DNA of 64,000 nucleotides from JBFXCS01 sp050181915 (GTDB taxonomy: Bacteria; Actinomycetota; Thermoleophilia; Miltoncostaeales; Miltoncostaeaceae). The translations under genes were made by a program, and so were the position numbers. Where the stretch lies: assembly GCA_050181915.1 (NCBI GenBank), contig JBFXCS010000001.1, forward strand, positions 248,001-312,000. The letters run 5' to 3'. The notes under the pieces are model-generated. The model did no database searches. It was not told where the DNA came from and saw nothing but the letters and a program-made list of their open reading frames with translations. Positions 16,324-24,828 of the stretch are shown here, one piece after another. How positions within the stretch are numbered: the stretch's first letter is position 1; the number at the start of each line of letters is the position of its first letter.

Positions 16324-17988
16324 ATGCGCCCCCGGCTCCTCATCGCCCTCGCCGCGACGATCGCGGTGGTCATCGCGGTGGTCGCCGCCGGGTCGGCGGC
16401 GGCGGGGACGACCTTCTCGCGCGCGATGCCGGGCGAGTCGCTCAGCGGGATCTCGGTGGCGCCCGACGGCAGCGTCTGGTTCGCCACCCGCGCCGGCGTC
16501 GGCCGCAGGGCGCCGGGCGGTGAGCCGACGGTCTTCACCGCCGGGATCACGCCCGGAGCGAAGCCCCAGTCCACCGCCGTCGGCCCCGACGGCAACGTCT
16601 GGTTCACGGTCCCCGACGGCGGCCGGATCGGCGTCATCACCCCGGCCGGCGCGGTCACCGAGCATTCCCTCACGGCGGGCTCGGGCCCGTTCGCCATCGC
16701 CTCCGGGCCCGACGGGCGGCTCTGGTTCACCGACATCGCGCGCGGCGCGATCGGCGCCGTCACCCCCGCGGGCACGATCACCGAGTACGCCGCCGGCATC
16801 ACCGCGGGCGCCGCTCCGCTGGGGATCGCCGAGGGCGCCGACGGCAACGTCTGGTTCACCGAGTTCGGCGGCGACGCGATCGGCAGGATCACGCCCGCCG
16901 GGACGGTGACCGAGTTCACGGCCGGCATCACCCCGGGCGCCGGCCCGGCCGCGATCACCCGCGGCCCCGACGGGAACATGTGGTTCGTCGAGGCGGTGGG
17001 CGAGCGCATCGGCCGCATCACCCCCTCCGGCGCGATCACCGAGTTCCCGCTGCCCGCCGGCACCGAGCCCTCGGGCATCGCCGTCGGTCCCGGAGGCGAC
17101 CTCTGGTTCGGCCGCAGCGGGAGCGGCCTGCTGGGCCGCATCACGACCGCCGGCGCCGTGACCCTCGACCTGCCGAGCCCGCCCCTGCCCTTCGTCGGCG
17201 TGAACTCCCTCGCCTCGGCTCCGGACGGCACGCTCTGGTACACGGCGCACGAGGCCCTCACCGCCTACTCACCCGCCGGCGGCCAGAGCGCGGCCGACGG
17301 CCCCGCGCCCGGCATCGCCGCGCGGCCGGCGACGGCCCCGACGAGGACGGCGGTCACGCTCAACGCGCTCGTCACGCCCAACGGCCTGACGACGCCGGTC
17401 GCCGTCGAGTACGGCCCGACGGGGGCGTACGGCGCGACCGTCCCGGCGGCCATGACCGCCGACGGCGCGGTTCCGAGCGCGGCCCTGAGCCACCGGCTCA
17501 CCGCCCTGACGCCGGGTACGACCTACCATTTCCGGCTCACCGCCGCGAACGCGAACGGCCGGGCCGTCGCGACCGGCACCTTCGAGACCCTGCCGGGCCC
17601 CGGCCTGGCGGTGCTGGCCGCCCCGCGTCGCGTCTCGATCGCCCGCGGCGCGGCCGCGAAGAGGATCCGGGTGCGCCCGGTGGGCCCCGGGCAGATCCGC
17701 ATCGCGGTGCAGCGCCCCGTGACGGGGCTCCGGTCGCGGGGCCGGTGCGTCGCTCCGACCCGGGCGCTCGTCCGCTCCCGCGCCCGCACCTGCGTCCGCT
17801 CGTACCGCACCGTCGGGACCCTCACCAGGCGCGTGGCGACCACCAAGGTCGCGACCTTCGCCTTCGCCGGGCGCGTCGCCCGCCGCACCCTGGCGCCGGG
17901 CCCCTACCGCTTCAGCGCCGACATCCGCCTCGCCTCGGGCCGCCGCACGGTCCCGGTCACCAAGGCGTTCACGGTCGTCGCGCGATGA
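16324..17988 (+). CDS. secreted Vgb-type beta-propeller with C-terminal Ig/FN3-like domain (1)
   Basis: 554 residues from the ATG at 16324, which gives a signal peptide (MRPRLLIALAATIAVVIAVV, cut after GSAAAG). About seven repeats of roughly 42 residues follow, of the form 'ITPGA...GPDGNVWFTE..GD.IGRITPAG.VTEF'. This is the blade of virginiamycin B lyase (Vgb)-like propellers. From about 335 an FN3-like domain has VAVEYGPTGAYG and LTPGTTYHFRLTA, then a basic beta-rich tail. The Vgb catalytic His/Glu set is not evident, so lyase activity should not be assumed; surface binding is more likely. Its stop overlaps the next paralogue. Confidence 0.8.
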   Translation: MRPRLLIALAATIAVVIAVVAAGSAAAGTTFSRAMPGESLSGISVAPDGSVWFATRAGVGRRAPGGEPTVFTAGITPGAKPQSTAVGPDGNVWFTVPDGGRIGVITPAGAVTEHSLTAGSGPFAIASGPDGRLWFTDIARGAIGAVTPAGTITEYAAGITAGAAPLGIAEGADGNVWFTEFGGDAIGRITPAGTVTEFTAGITPGAGPAAITRGPDGNMWFVEAVGERIGRITPSGAITEFPLPAGTEPSGIAVGPGGDLWFGRSGSGLLGRITTAGAVTLDLPSPPLPFVGVNSLASAPDGTLWYTAHEALTAYSPAGGQSAADGPAPGIAARPATAPTRTAVTLNALVTPNGLTTPVAVEYGPTGAYGATVPAAMTADGAVPSAALSHRLTALTPGTTYHFRLTAANANGRAVATGTFETLPGPGLAVLAAPRRVSIARGAAAKRIRVRPVGPGQIRIAVQRPVTGLRSRGRCVAPTRALVRSRARTCVRSYRTVGTLTRRVATTKVATFAFAGRVARRTLAPGPYRFSADIRLASGRRTVPVTKAFTVVAR

Positions 17989-18008
17989 GCGCCGGGGGGA
18001 GGACCGGG

Positions 18009-19679
18009 ATGGGCATGCGCAGGTCTCTGACGGCGGGTCTCGTCGCGCTGATCGTCGCTCTGATCGCGCAGCCGGCGCCGGCGGCGGTCACCACGCTCTT
18101 CACCGCCGGCATCCCGGCCGACACACAGCCGGCCGGCATCGCGGTCGGCGCCGACGGCAACGTGTGGTTCACAGGAAAGGATGCCGTCGGCCGCGTCACG
18201 CCGGCGGGCACCGTCACGGTGTTCACGGCGGGCGTCACGCCCGGCGGCGATCCAACCGGCATCGCCCCGGGGCCGGACGGCAACATGTGGTTCACCGAGT
18301 ACTCAGGAGACCGCGTCGGCCGGATCACTCCCGACGGCGTGGTGACGGAGTTCGCCGTCCCGGCCCTCTCCGGCCCCTTCGACATCGTCGCCGGCCCGGA
18401 CGGCAATCTGTGGTTCACCCTCGCCGAGGCCGACGCGATCGGCCGCATCACCCCCGGCGGGACGGTCACCACGTTCGAGGCCGGCATCACGCCCGGGGCG
18501 TGGCCGTCCGACATCGCCGCCGGGGCCGACGGCAACCTGTGGTTCACCGAGCACGACGGCGACCGCATCGGCCGGATCACGCCCGAGGGCGCGGTGACGG
18601 AGTTCAGCGGCATCACCGCGAACTCGGCGGCGGGCGACATCACCGCGGGACCGGACGGCGCCCTGTGGTTCGTCGAGGAGCTGGGCAAGCGCATCGGCCG
18701 CGTGACCACGGGCGGGGCGATCACCGAGTACCCGATACCGGAGGTGTCCACCGCGCCGGCCGGCATAGCGGTCGGCGGCGACGGGGCCCTCTGGTTCAGC
18801 CAGCCGCTCATCGGCGCCCTGCGGAGCGTCGGGGTCGGCGGCGCGTTCGCCTTGCGAGCGCGCCTTGCTCCGACCGGCGCTAACCCGGAGGCGATCGTCC
18901 GCGGACCCGACGGCGGCCTCTGGTTCACCGCCCCTCGACAGAACGCGGTCGGCCGCTACCAGCCCGATCCGCCACCCGTCCCGAGGCGCGCGCCGACGAT
19001 CACCGCCGGCCCGGTCGGCCCGATCACGCGCACGACGGCCACCGTCACCGCCACGGTCGACCCCGGTGGCCTGCCGACCCAGGTGTCCGTCGAGTACGGC
19101 CTCGGGCCGACGGCCCTGGCGAGCAACAAGATGGTGCCGACCACCGGGGTCGTCGGCGTCGCCCCGGCCACCGCGTTCAGCCGCGAGCTCCCGTATCTGA
19201 TACCCGGAACGACGTACCATTACCGGCTCACGGCGTCGAACTTCCGGGGCAGCGCGGCCGCCACCGGAAGCTTCCGAACGCTCCCGGGTCCGGGAGTGGT
19301 CGTGAGGGCCGTGCCGCGCCGGGTGTCGACGGCGCGCGAGGCGACGCCCGGTCGCATCCGGCTGGCCCCTGTGGCGGCCGGCACGATCCGCATCGCCGTC
19401 CAGCGACCGGTGCCGGGGCGCCTTTCGCGCGGACGGTGCGTCGCACCGACCCGCACCCTGCTCCGTGCGCGGGCGCGCGCCTGCGTGCGCCTCCACCGCA
19501 CGGTCGGCGTGCTCTCCAAGCGCGCCAACTCCAGCGCGACGGTCGTCCTCCCGTTCAGCGGCCGCATCGGGCGCCGGGCCCTGCCGCCCGGCAGGTACCG
19601 CCTGAGCATCGACATCCGGCTCGCGTCGGGGCGTCTCACGATTCCGGTCACGAGGACGCTGACGGTCGTCGCGCGATGA
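18009..19679 (+). CDS. secreted Vgb-type beta-propeller with C-terminal Ig/FN3-like domain (2)
   Basis: 556 residues, a close paralogue of the preceding gene. Signal peptide MGMRRSLTAGLVALIVALIA, propeller repeats with NVWFTG, NMWFTEYSGDRVGRITPDG and NLWFTEHDGD, then the FN3-like part with VSVEYGLGPTAL and IPGTTYHYRLTA and the tail ending VTRTLTVVAR. The frame is open from an ATG at 17985 overlapping the upstream stop (ATGA). The ATG at 18009 has ggggaggac at proper distance and starts the signal peptide, so I prefer it. It is likely co-translated with its neighbours and exported to the surface. Confidence 0.8.
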   Translation: MGMRRSLTAGLVALIVALIAQPAPAAVTTLFTAGIPADTQPAGIAVGADGNVWFTGKDAVGRVTPAGTVTVFTAGVTPGGDPTGIAPGPDGNMWFTEYSGDRVGRITPDGVVTEFAVPALSGPFDIVAGPDGNLWFTLAEADAIGRITPGGTVTTFEAGITPGAWPSDIAAGADGNLWFTEHDGDRIGRITPEGAVTEFSGITANSAAGDITAGPDGALWFVEELGKRIGRVTTGGAITEYPIPEVSTAPAGIAVGGDGALWFSQPLIGALRSVGVGGAFALRARLAPTGANPEAIVRGPDGGLWFTAPRQNAVGRYQPDPPPVPRRAPTITAGPVGPITRTTATVTATVDPGGLPTQVSVEYGLGPTALASNKMVPTTGVVGVAPATAFSRELPYLIPGTTYHYRLTASNFRGSAAATGSFRTLPGPGVVVRAVPRRVSTAREATPGRIRLAPVAAGTIRIAVQRPVPGRLSRGRCVAPTRTLLRARARACVRLHRTVGVLSKRANSSATVVLPFSGRIGRRALPPGRYRLSIDIRLASGRLTIPVTRTLTVVAR

Positions 19680-21386
19680 ATGCGCGTGCGCGGCTCGCGG
19701 CCGTCGTCGCGCTCGTGCTCGCAACGCTCGTCGCGGTCGGGTCGGCCGTGGCCGGCACGACCCGCTACTCCGCCGGGGTCCAAAGGGGCCCCGGGCCGGT
19801 CGACATCACCGCCGGCCCCGACGGTGCGCTCTGGTACACGGGCGGACTCGACGACAGCGTCATCCGGATGGGGACCGGCGGAGACGGCCTGCGGCGCTTC
19901 ACCGACGGCATCACGCCCGGGGCGGGCACATCGGGGATCGCGGTGGGGCCCGACGGCAACCTGTGGTTCACCGAGTACCTCGGAGATCGCATCGGGCGCA
20001 TCACGCCCGACGGCGTCGTCACCGAGTTCTCGGAGGGCCTCACTCCGCTCGCCGGCCCCTACGACATCGCCGCCGGCGCGGACGGGAGCCTCTGGTTCAC
20101 CGAGATCGACGCCGACCGCATCGGACGGATCGCGCCCGACGGCGAGATCGTCGAGTTCTCCGCCGGGATCAGCGCGGGCGCCCTGCCGTCGGACATCGCG
20201 CTCGGCGCGGACGGCAACTTGTGGTTCACGGAGTACGGAGGCGATCGCATCGGGCGCATCACGCCCGACGGCGTCGTCACCGAGTTCTCGGAGGGGATCA
20301 CCCCGGGCTCGGCTCCGAGCGGCATCACCAGGGGGCCCGACGGGGCGATGTGGTTCACCGAGGAGCTGGGAGACGCCGTCGGGCGCATCACCGCCACGGG
20401 CGCCGTCTCCGAGTTCCCGCTCGGTCCCGTGGGGCTCGGCCCGTCCGGCATCACGACGGGGCCCGACGGGAATCTGTGGTTCGGTCAGCTGGCGACGGGC
20501 ACCCTCGGTTCCATCACGCCACAGGGCGTCGTGGATCTCGAGCCGTACGGCGTGGAGCCGGTCGACGCGCCGACCAACATCACCACGGGGTCCGACGGGA
20601 ACCTGTGGTTCACCGATTCGCGGGGCACCGCCATCGGACGGCACATCATCGAACCCCGCCCCGCGGAGGCGCCGGTGCACCGGCCCCCGCCGTCGTCGCG
20701 CCCGCCCGGGCTGCCGTCGCTCCAGATCCTGCCGCCCAGCGGCATCGGCCGGACATCGGTCACCCTCAACGCGCTGGTCGGTGCGTTGGGCAAGTTCAAC
20801 GTGGTCGAGATCGACTACGGGCCGACGCCCTCATACGGACGACGGGTCGTACGGCATGGGAGTCGGCCCCGAGTCGGTCGGGCCGACGCGGGTCTCCCGG
20901 ACCCTCGGCCATCTCACGCCGGGAACGACCTACCACTACCGGCTCACCATCAGGGACGGCACGGAGCAGGCGTCGGTGCGCGGGACGTTCACGACCCGAC
21001 CGGGCCCGAACGTGAAGCTCGTGGGCGTGTACCCCGGTCGGATCCGGAATGCACCCGGGGCGCGCCCCGCGCGCATCTGGGTGCGGGCGGCGTCCTCCGG
21101 CACCCTCCGCGTGGTGGTCGAGAAGGTGACCCATGGCCGCAGGGTCGCCGGGCGCTGCCGGCCGGGCACGCCCTCGTCGCGGCGGGCCCGCGCGGCGCTC
21201 TGCGTCCTCCGCGCCCGGGCCGTCAGGACGATCTCCCGGCCGGTCCAGGCCGGGCCCGTGTCGGTCGCGCTGCCGGGTCGCGGGCTGATTCCGGGTGCGT
21301 ACCGCATCAGCGTCAAGGTCCTCGTGCCGGGGAGCAGGATCCTCCCCGCCCGCGCCGACCTGACGGTCGCCGCGGTCCGCCGCTGA
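19676..21386 (+). pseudogene. Vgb-type beta-propeller paralogue (3), frameshifted
   Basis: Starts ATGA-coupled at 19676 with signal peptide ARLAAVVALVLATLVAVGSA and propeller repeats (NLWFTEYLGDRIGRITPDG). The first frame is good to about 20845 (VEIDYGPTPSYG), where the expected FN3-like domain should go on. From there the other plus frame carries the family sequence (DGSYGMGVGPESVG, LTPGTTYHYRLT, then the usual tail) to the stop at 21386. One extra base near 20845 explains it. As it stands, the protein would lose its C-terminal domain. It may be a real inactivation, a phase-variable site or an assembly error. Confidence 0.7.
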
Positions 21387-21490
21387 GCGCGGGCGTGCGC
21401 TGAATCCCCGCGAAGAGTTAACAGAAGGGCCATGAGGATCCGGGGCATGCTCCGTCGGACGGGCAGGCGACCCGTTCCACGGAGGACCCC

Positions 21491-23155
21491 ATGGCGCCCC
21501 GCTCGTTCACCCGCATCACCCTGGCGATGGCCGCGGCCCTCGCGATCGCCCTCGCCCTGACGGCCGTCCGGGCCGGCGCCGCGACGATCACGGAGCACTC
21601 CGCCGGTATCAGCCCCGGCGCCGGACCGTCGCGCATCGCCGTCGGTCCCGACGGCAACCTGTGGTTCACGGAGGGCGCGAACCGGATCGGCCGCATCACG
21701 CCCCAGGGGGCGGTGACCGAGTTCACGGCGGGCATCAGCCCGGGCGGCGTGCCGCGCGGGATCACCGCCGGGCCGGACGGCAACCTCTGGTACGTCGACG
21801 TCGCCGGCAACCGCGTCGGCCGCATCACGCCGCAGGGCGCCGTGACCGAGTTCACGGCGGGGATCACGCCGGCGGCGGGGCTCACCGACATCGCGGCGGG
21901 GTCCGACGGCAACCTCTGGTTCACCGAGGCGACGGCCAACCGGGTGGGCCGCATCACGCCGCAGGGCGTGGTGACCGAGTTCTCGGCCGGCATCAGCCCG
22001 ATGGCGGTGCCCAGCGGCATCGCCGCCGGCCCCGACGGGAACATGTGGTTCACCGAGGCCAACGGCGACCGCATCGGGCGCATCACGCCGCAGGGCGCGG
22101 TGACCGAGTTCTCGCAGGGCATCAGCGGCACGGCCGTGCCGCTGGGCATCGCCGCCGGGCCGGACGGGAACCTGTGGTTCACGATGTACGACTCCGACCG
22201 CATCGGACGGATCACCCCCGCCGGCGCGATCACCGAGTTCTCGGCGGGCATCACCGCGAACGCCGACCCGATCGAGATCGCCGCCGGCCCCGACGGCAAC
22301 ATGTGGTTCACCGAGGCCACCGGCAACCGCATCGGGCGCGTCACGATGGCGGGGGCGATCACCGAGTACGCCGCCGGCATCTCGCCCGCCGCCTCGCCGC
22401 TCGGCATCGTCGCCGGGCCCGACGGCGCCCTCTGGTTCACCGAGAGCGCGGGCGACCGCATCGGCCGCCTCGAGCACGACGCGCCGCGCGTCACCACCGG
22501 GGCCGCGACGAAGGTCACGGCCACCGGCGCCCTCATCGCGGGCACCGCCGACATGAGGGGCCTGCCGGGCGGGGCGCGACTGGAGCTCGGGGCCACCCCG
22601 GCGCTGGGGATGGTGGTCGACGTGCCCCTGGCCGCCGGGCCCGGCCCGATCGCGCTCGGCGGAGCGGTGCGCGGCCTGCGGGCCGGGACGACCTACCACT
22701 ACCGCCTGGTCGCCACGTCCGCCGAGGGCTCGGGGACCGGCGAGCTGCGCACCTTCACCACCGCCGCGCGCCCGCGCGCGTCGGGCCTGCGCCCGTCCCG
22801 CCGGACGCTGAGCCTGTCCCGCCCGCGCGCCGCGACCCGGCTCTCGCTCACCGCCTCCGATCCCGGCCGCCTGCGCGTGCTGGTCGAGCGCGCGCTGCCG
22901 GGTCGGCGCCGCGGAGCCCGGTGCGTCGCGGCCGCGCCCGCCCTCGTCCGCGCGGGCGCCCGGCGCTGCACCCGGTACCTGCCCGCCCGGTCGGTGGCGC
23001 GGCGGGTCTCGGCGGGCGCGCTGCGCGTGGGCCTCGCGCCGCGCTCCGGGCGGCGGACGCTGCGCCCCGGCGCCTACCGGGTGAGCGTGACCCTCACGGC
23101 GGGCGGACGCACGAGCCTGCCGGCGCGGACGACGCTGCGGGTGACACGGCACTAG
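21491..23155 (+). CDS. secreted Vgb-type beta-propeller with C-terminal Ig/FN3-like domain (4)
   Basis: 554 residues. Signal peptide to about residue 30 (LAMAAALAIALALTAVRAGA). The most regular set of blades in the array follows: 'ITPQGAVTEFTAGISP' and 'GPDGNLWFTE..ANRIGRI' recur about every 42 residues up to about 330. The FN3-like segment has LRAGTTYHYRLVAT, then an Arg-rich beta tail. It has its own ribosome site (ggagga at 21482) and about 100 bp upstream, so it is probably transcribed separately from the three coupled paralogues. Function unknown; repeats suggest ligand or glycan binding outside the cell. Confidence 0.8.
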   Translation: MAPRSFTRITLAMAAALAIALALTAVRAGAATITEHSAGISPGAGPSRIAVGPDGNLWFTEGANRIGRITPQGAVTEFTAGISPGGVPRGITAGPDGNLWYVDVAGNRVGRITPQGAVTEFTAGITPAAGLTDIAAGSDGNLWFTEATANRVGRITPQGVVTEFSAGISPMAVPSGIAAGPDGNMWFTEANGDRIGRITPQGAVTEFSQGISGTAVPLGIAAGPDGNLWFTMYDSDRIGRITPAGAITEFSAGITANADPIEIAAGPDGNMWFTEATGNRIGRVTMAGAITEYAAGISPAASPLGIVAGPDGALWFTESAGDRIGRLEHDAPRVTTGAATKVTATGALIAGTADMRGLPGGARLELGATPALGMVVDVPLAAGPGPIALGGAVRGLRAGTTYHYRLVATSAEGSGTGELRTFTTAARPRASGLRPSRRTLSLSRPRAATRLSLTASDPGRLRVLVERALPGRRRGARCVAAAPALVRAGARRCTRYLPARSVARRVSAGALRVGLAPRSGRRTLRPGAYRVSVTLTAGGRTSLPARTTLRVTRH

Positions 23156-23188
23156 CCGGGCGGTCGCGCCGGCTGGCAGAGTCCCGCC

Positions 23189-23896
23189 GTGCCCCGCCGT
23201 CGCGCCATCCTCCCCGTCTGCGCCGTGGCCCTGGTCGCCGCGGCCGCGGCCCCCGCCGCGGCGCAGCGGCCCGGCGAGGCGCTCGCGCCGCTGGTGAGCG
23301 TGGGGGAGCCCGGCTCGGTCACCACCATCACCGCCGTGGTCAACGGCACGGTCGATCCGCGCGGGCGGGCGACCACCGTGCGCCTCGAGGTGGGCCGCAC
23401 GCCGGCATACGGCACCACCGTCCCCCTGGCGGCGCCGCTCATGGGTGACGCGCCGCAGGCCGTCTCGATCCCGATCCCGCTCGTCGAGGCCGGCGTCACC
23501 TACCACTACCGGCTCGTCGCGACGAGCGACGGGGGAGAGACCGCCAGCGCCGATCACGCGCTCAGCACGCCGCCCCTGCCGTTGCGGATCGGCGCGCTCG
23601 GCGTCCGACCGGCGACGATCTCGGCGCGCCGCGGCACGCCGGCCCGGATCGCGCTGCTCACCACGGCGCCCGCGTCGGTCAGGGTGGCGTTCCAGCGCCG
23701 CGCCCGCGGGCGCTGGCTGTTCCGCGCGCTCCTCACCCGGCCCCTCGGCCCCGCCGGCGCCGTGGCGATCCCCTTCCGCGGGCGCGTCGGCGGCCGGCCG
23801 CTGGCGCCGGGGCGCTACCGCGTCGTGGCGGTCGCCCGCACCGCCGCCGGCGAGCGCAGCTACCCGGTGACGACCGAGGTCCGCATCACCGGCTAG
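23189..23896 (+). CDS. secreted Ig/FN3-like protein, propeller-less paralogue
   Basis: 235 residues from GTG 23189. Signal peptide (ILPVCAVALVAAAAAPAAA), then the FN3-like module found at the C-terminus of the four propeller proteins (VRLEVGRTPAYGTTVPL, EAGVTYHYRLVATS). A beta-rich tail follows (RVGGRPLAPGRYRVVAVARTA). It equals the C-terminal half of its neighbours without the propeller, so it probably arose by deletion or partial duplication. It is 33 bp after the fourth propeller gene and is likely co-transcribed. Confidence 0.7.
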   Translation: MPRRRAILPVCAVALVAAAAAPAAAQRPGEALAPLVSVGEPGSVTTITAVVNGTVDPRGRATTVRLEVGRTPAYGTTVPLAAPLMGDAPQAVSIPIPLVEAGVTYHYRLVATSDGGETASADHALSTPPLPLRIGALGVRPATISARRGTPARIALLTTAPASVRVAFQRRARGRWLFRALLTRPLGPAGAVAIPFRGRVGGRPLAPGRYRVVAVARTAAGERSYPVTTEVRITG

Positions 23897-23898
23897 GC

Positions 23899-23931
23899 CC
23901 TTTACAAATCCCTCACAGAGCGGCCGTGAGG
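23899..23931 (+). promoter_or_regulatory. conserved upstream element, copy A
   Basis: Blocks CCTTTACAAA and CGGCCGT(G)AGG, with ACAG between, occur here and at 28185-28217 with identical spacing. 26 of 33 bases are the same. Distance to the start codon is also alike (59 and 57 bp). TTTACA could serve as -35 and CGT as an ECF-type -10, or the whole may bind a regulator. Confidence 0.55.
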
Positions 23932-23990
23932 CGGAGGGCGGCGCGCGGTTGTCCCGGGTGCAACGACGCGCTCACAACGAGGGGGACACC

Positions 23991-24536
23991 ATGCTCCGCA
24001 GGTCGCTCGCCATCGCCGCTCCCGCCGTCGTCGCGGCCGCCCTGCTCGGCGCCGCCGCGATCGGCTCCCCGGCCGGATCCCCGGTCGCCGAGGCCGAGGC
24101 CGCCAGGCCCTTCCAGGTCAGCAAGGCGCAGTTCACGAAGCTCACCAAGACCGTGAACGCCTCGGTGAAGCGCTCCAACGCCAACGCCTCCGCCATCGCC
24201 AAGCTCTCGGGCGCCGGCGTCCCCGGCCCGGCCGGCCCGGCGGGCCCCGCCGGGCCGGCCGGAGGCTTCGACGCCTCGAAGGTCGCCCGCCACCAGGGCC
24301 CGGCCGTGCCGATCGACGCGGCCAACGACTTCGAGGTCGTCTCGGTCGACTGCCCGGCGGGCCGCATCGCCATCGGCGGCGGCTGGTTCGCGGAGGACGG
24401 CGGCCAGGCGAAGGACGTCCGCGTCGCCGCCTCCTACCCGGCCGGCGACCTCAGCGGCTGGTGGATGCGCATCGCCTACGACGCCGGCGGCGGCGCGGCG
24501 GACGTGCGGCCGTACGTGATCTGCGCCGGGGCGTAG
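23991..24536 (+). CDS. exported protein with short collagen-like repeat
   Basis: 181 residues from the ATG at 23991 (cgaggggga upstream). Signal peptide RSLAIAAPAVVAAALLGAAA, then a stretch that may coil (FTKLTKTVNASVKRSNANA), then GVPGPAGPAGPAGPAGG, a short Gly-x-y collagen-like run at about 77-92. A C-terminal globular part has two Cys (VDCPAGRIAIGGGWF and YVICAGA) that may form a disulfide. Such small collagen-like surface proteins are frequent in this actinobacterial group. It has its own upstream element shared with the RTX-like gene. Confidence 0.7.
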   Translation: MLRRSLAIAAPAVVAAALLGAAAIGSPAGSPVAEAEAARPFQVSKAQFTKLTKTVNASVKRSNANASAIAKLSGAGVPGPAGPAGPAGPAGGFDASKVARHQGPAVPIDAANDFEVVSVDCPAGRIAIGGGWFAEDGGQAKDVRVAASYPAGDLSGWWMRIAYDAGGGAADVRPYVICAGA

Positions 24537-24544
24537 CGGTGACG

Positions 24545-24805
24545 ATGGACGAGCGAGCGCGCCCGGTCGACGCGCAGATGCTCGCGGACTGGGCGGCGGT
24601 GGGCCTCCGCAGGCTGGAGGCCCACCTCGCCCGGCACGCCGCCTTCCGCGCCTTCCTCGACGGGCGCAACGGGGTCGCGCCCGCCCCGTCCGACGGCGAT
24701 CGCGACCGGGTCGACCCCGGGGCGAGCGGCCGATCCCACCCGATCGGCCCTGGCCCCGGCGGCCCCGGCGCGGTAAACCACCGGTGCCGGCCCCCGGGCC
24801 GGTGA
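24545..24805 (+). CDS. small hypothetical protein, about 86 residues
   Basis: Begins MDERARPVDAQMLADWAAV, continues with a helical part (GLRRLEAHLARHAAFRAFLDG) and ends in a Pro/Gly-rich tail. A GTG at 24539 is an alternative start. It fills the gap before the sigma gene on the same strand. The N-terminal half looks like a real helical domain; the tail may be read-through. No family recognised. Confidence 0.4.
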   Translation: MDERARPVDAQMLADWAAVGLRRLEAHLARHAAFRAFLDGRNGVAPAPSDGDRDRVDPGASGRSHPIGPGPGGPGAVNHRCRPPGR

Positions 24806-24828
24806 GCCACAAAGGAGAGGCGGAGGCC

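Noticed and set aside
16324..17988. Antibiotic resistance call (virginiamycin B lyase)
   Set aside because: Only the propeller repeat is shared; the proteins are secreted, carry extra domains, and the lyase catalytic residues are not evident.
16324..23155. Repeated DNA across the propeller genes as mobile repeats
   Set aside because: The repeats follow the 42-residue protein blades and are explained by coding duplication.
24219..24270. Possible simple repeat/CRISPR-like pattern
   Set aside because: It is the coding sequence of the Gly-Pro-Ala collagen-like run in the exported protein, not an array.
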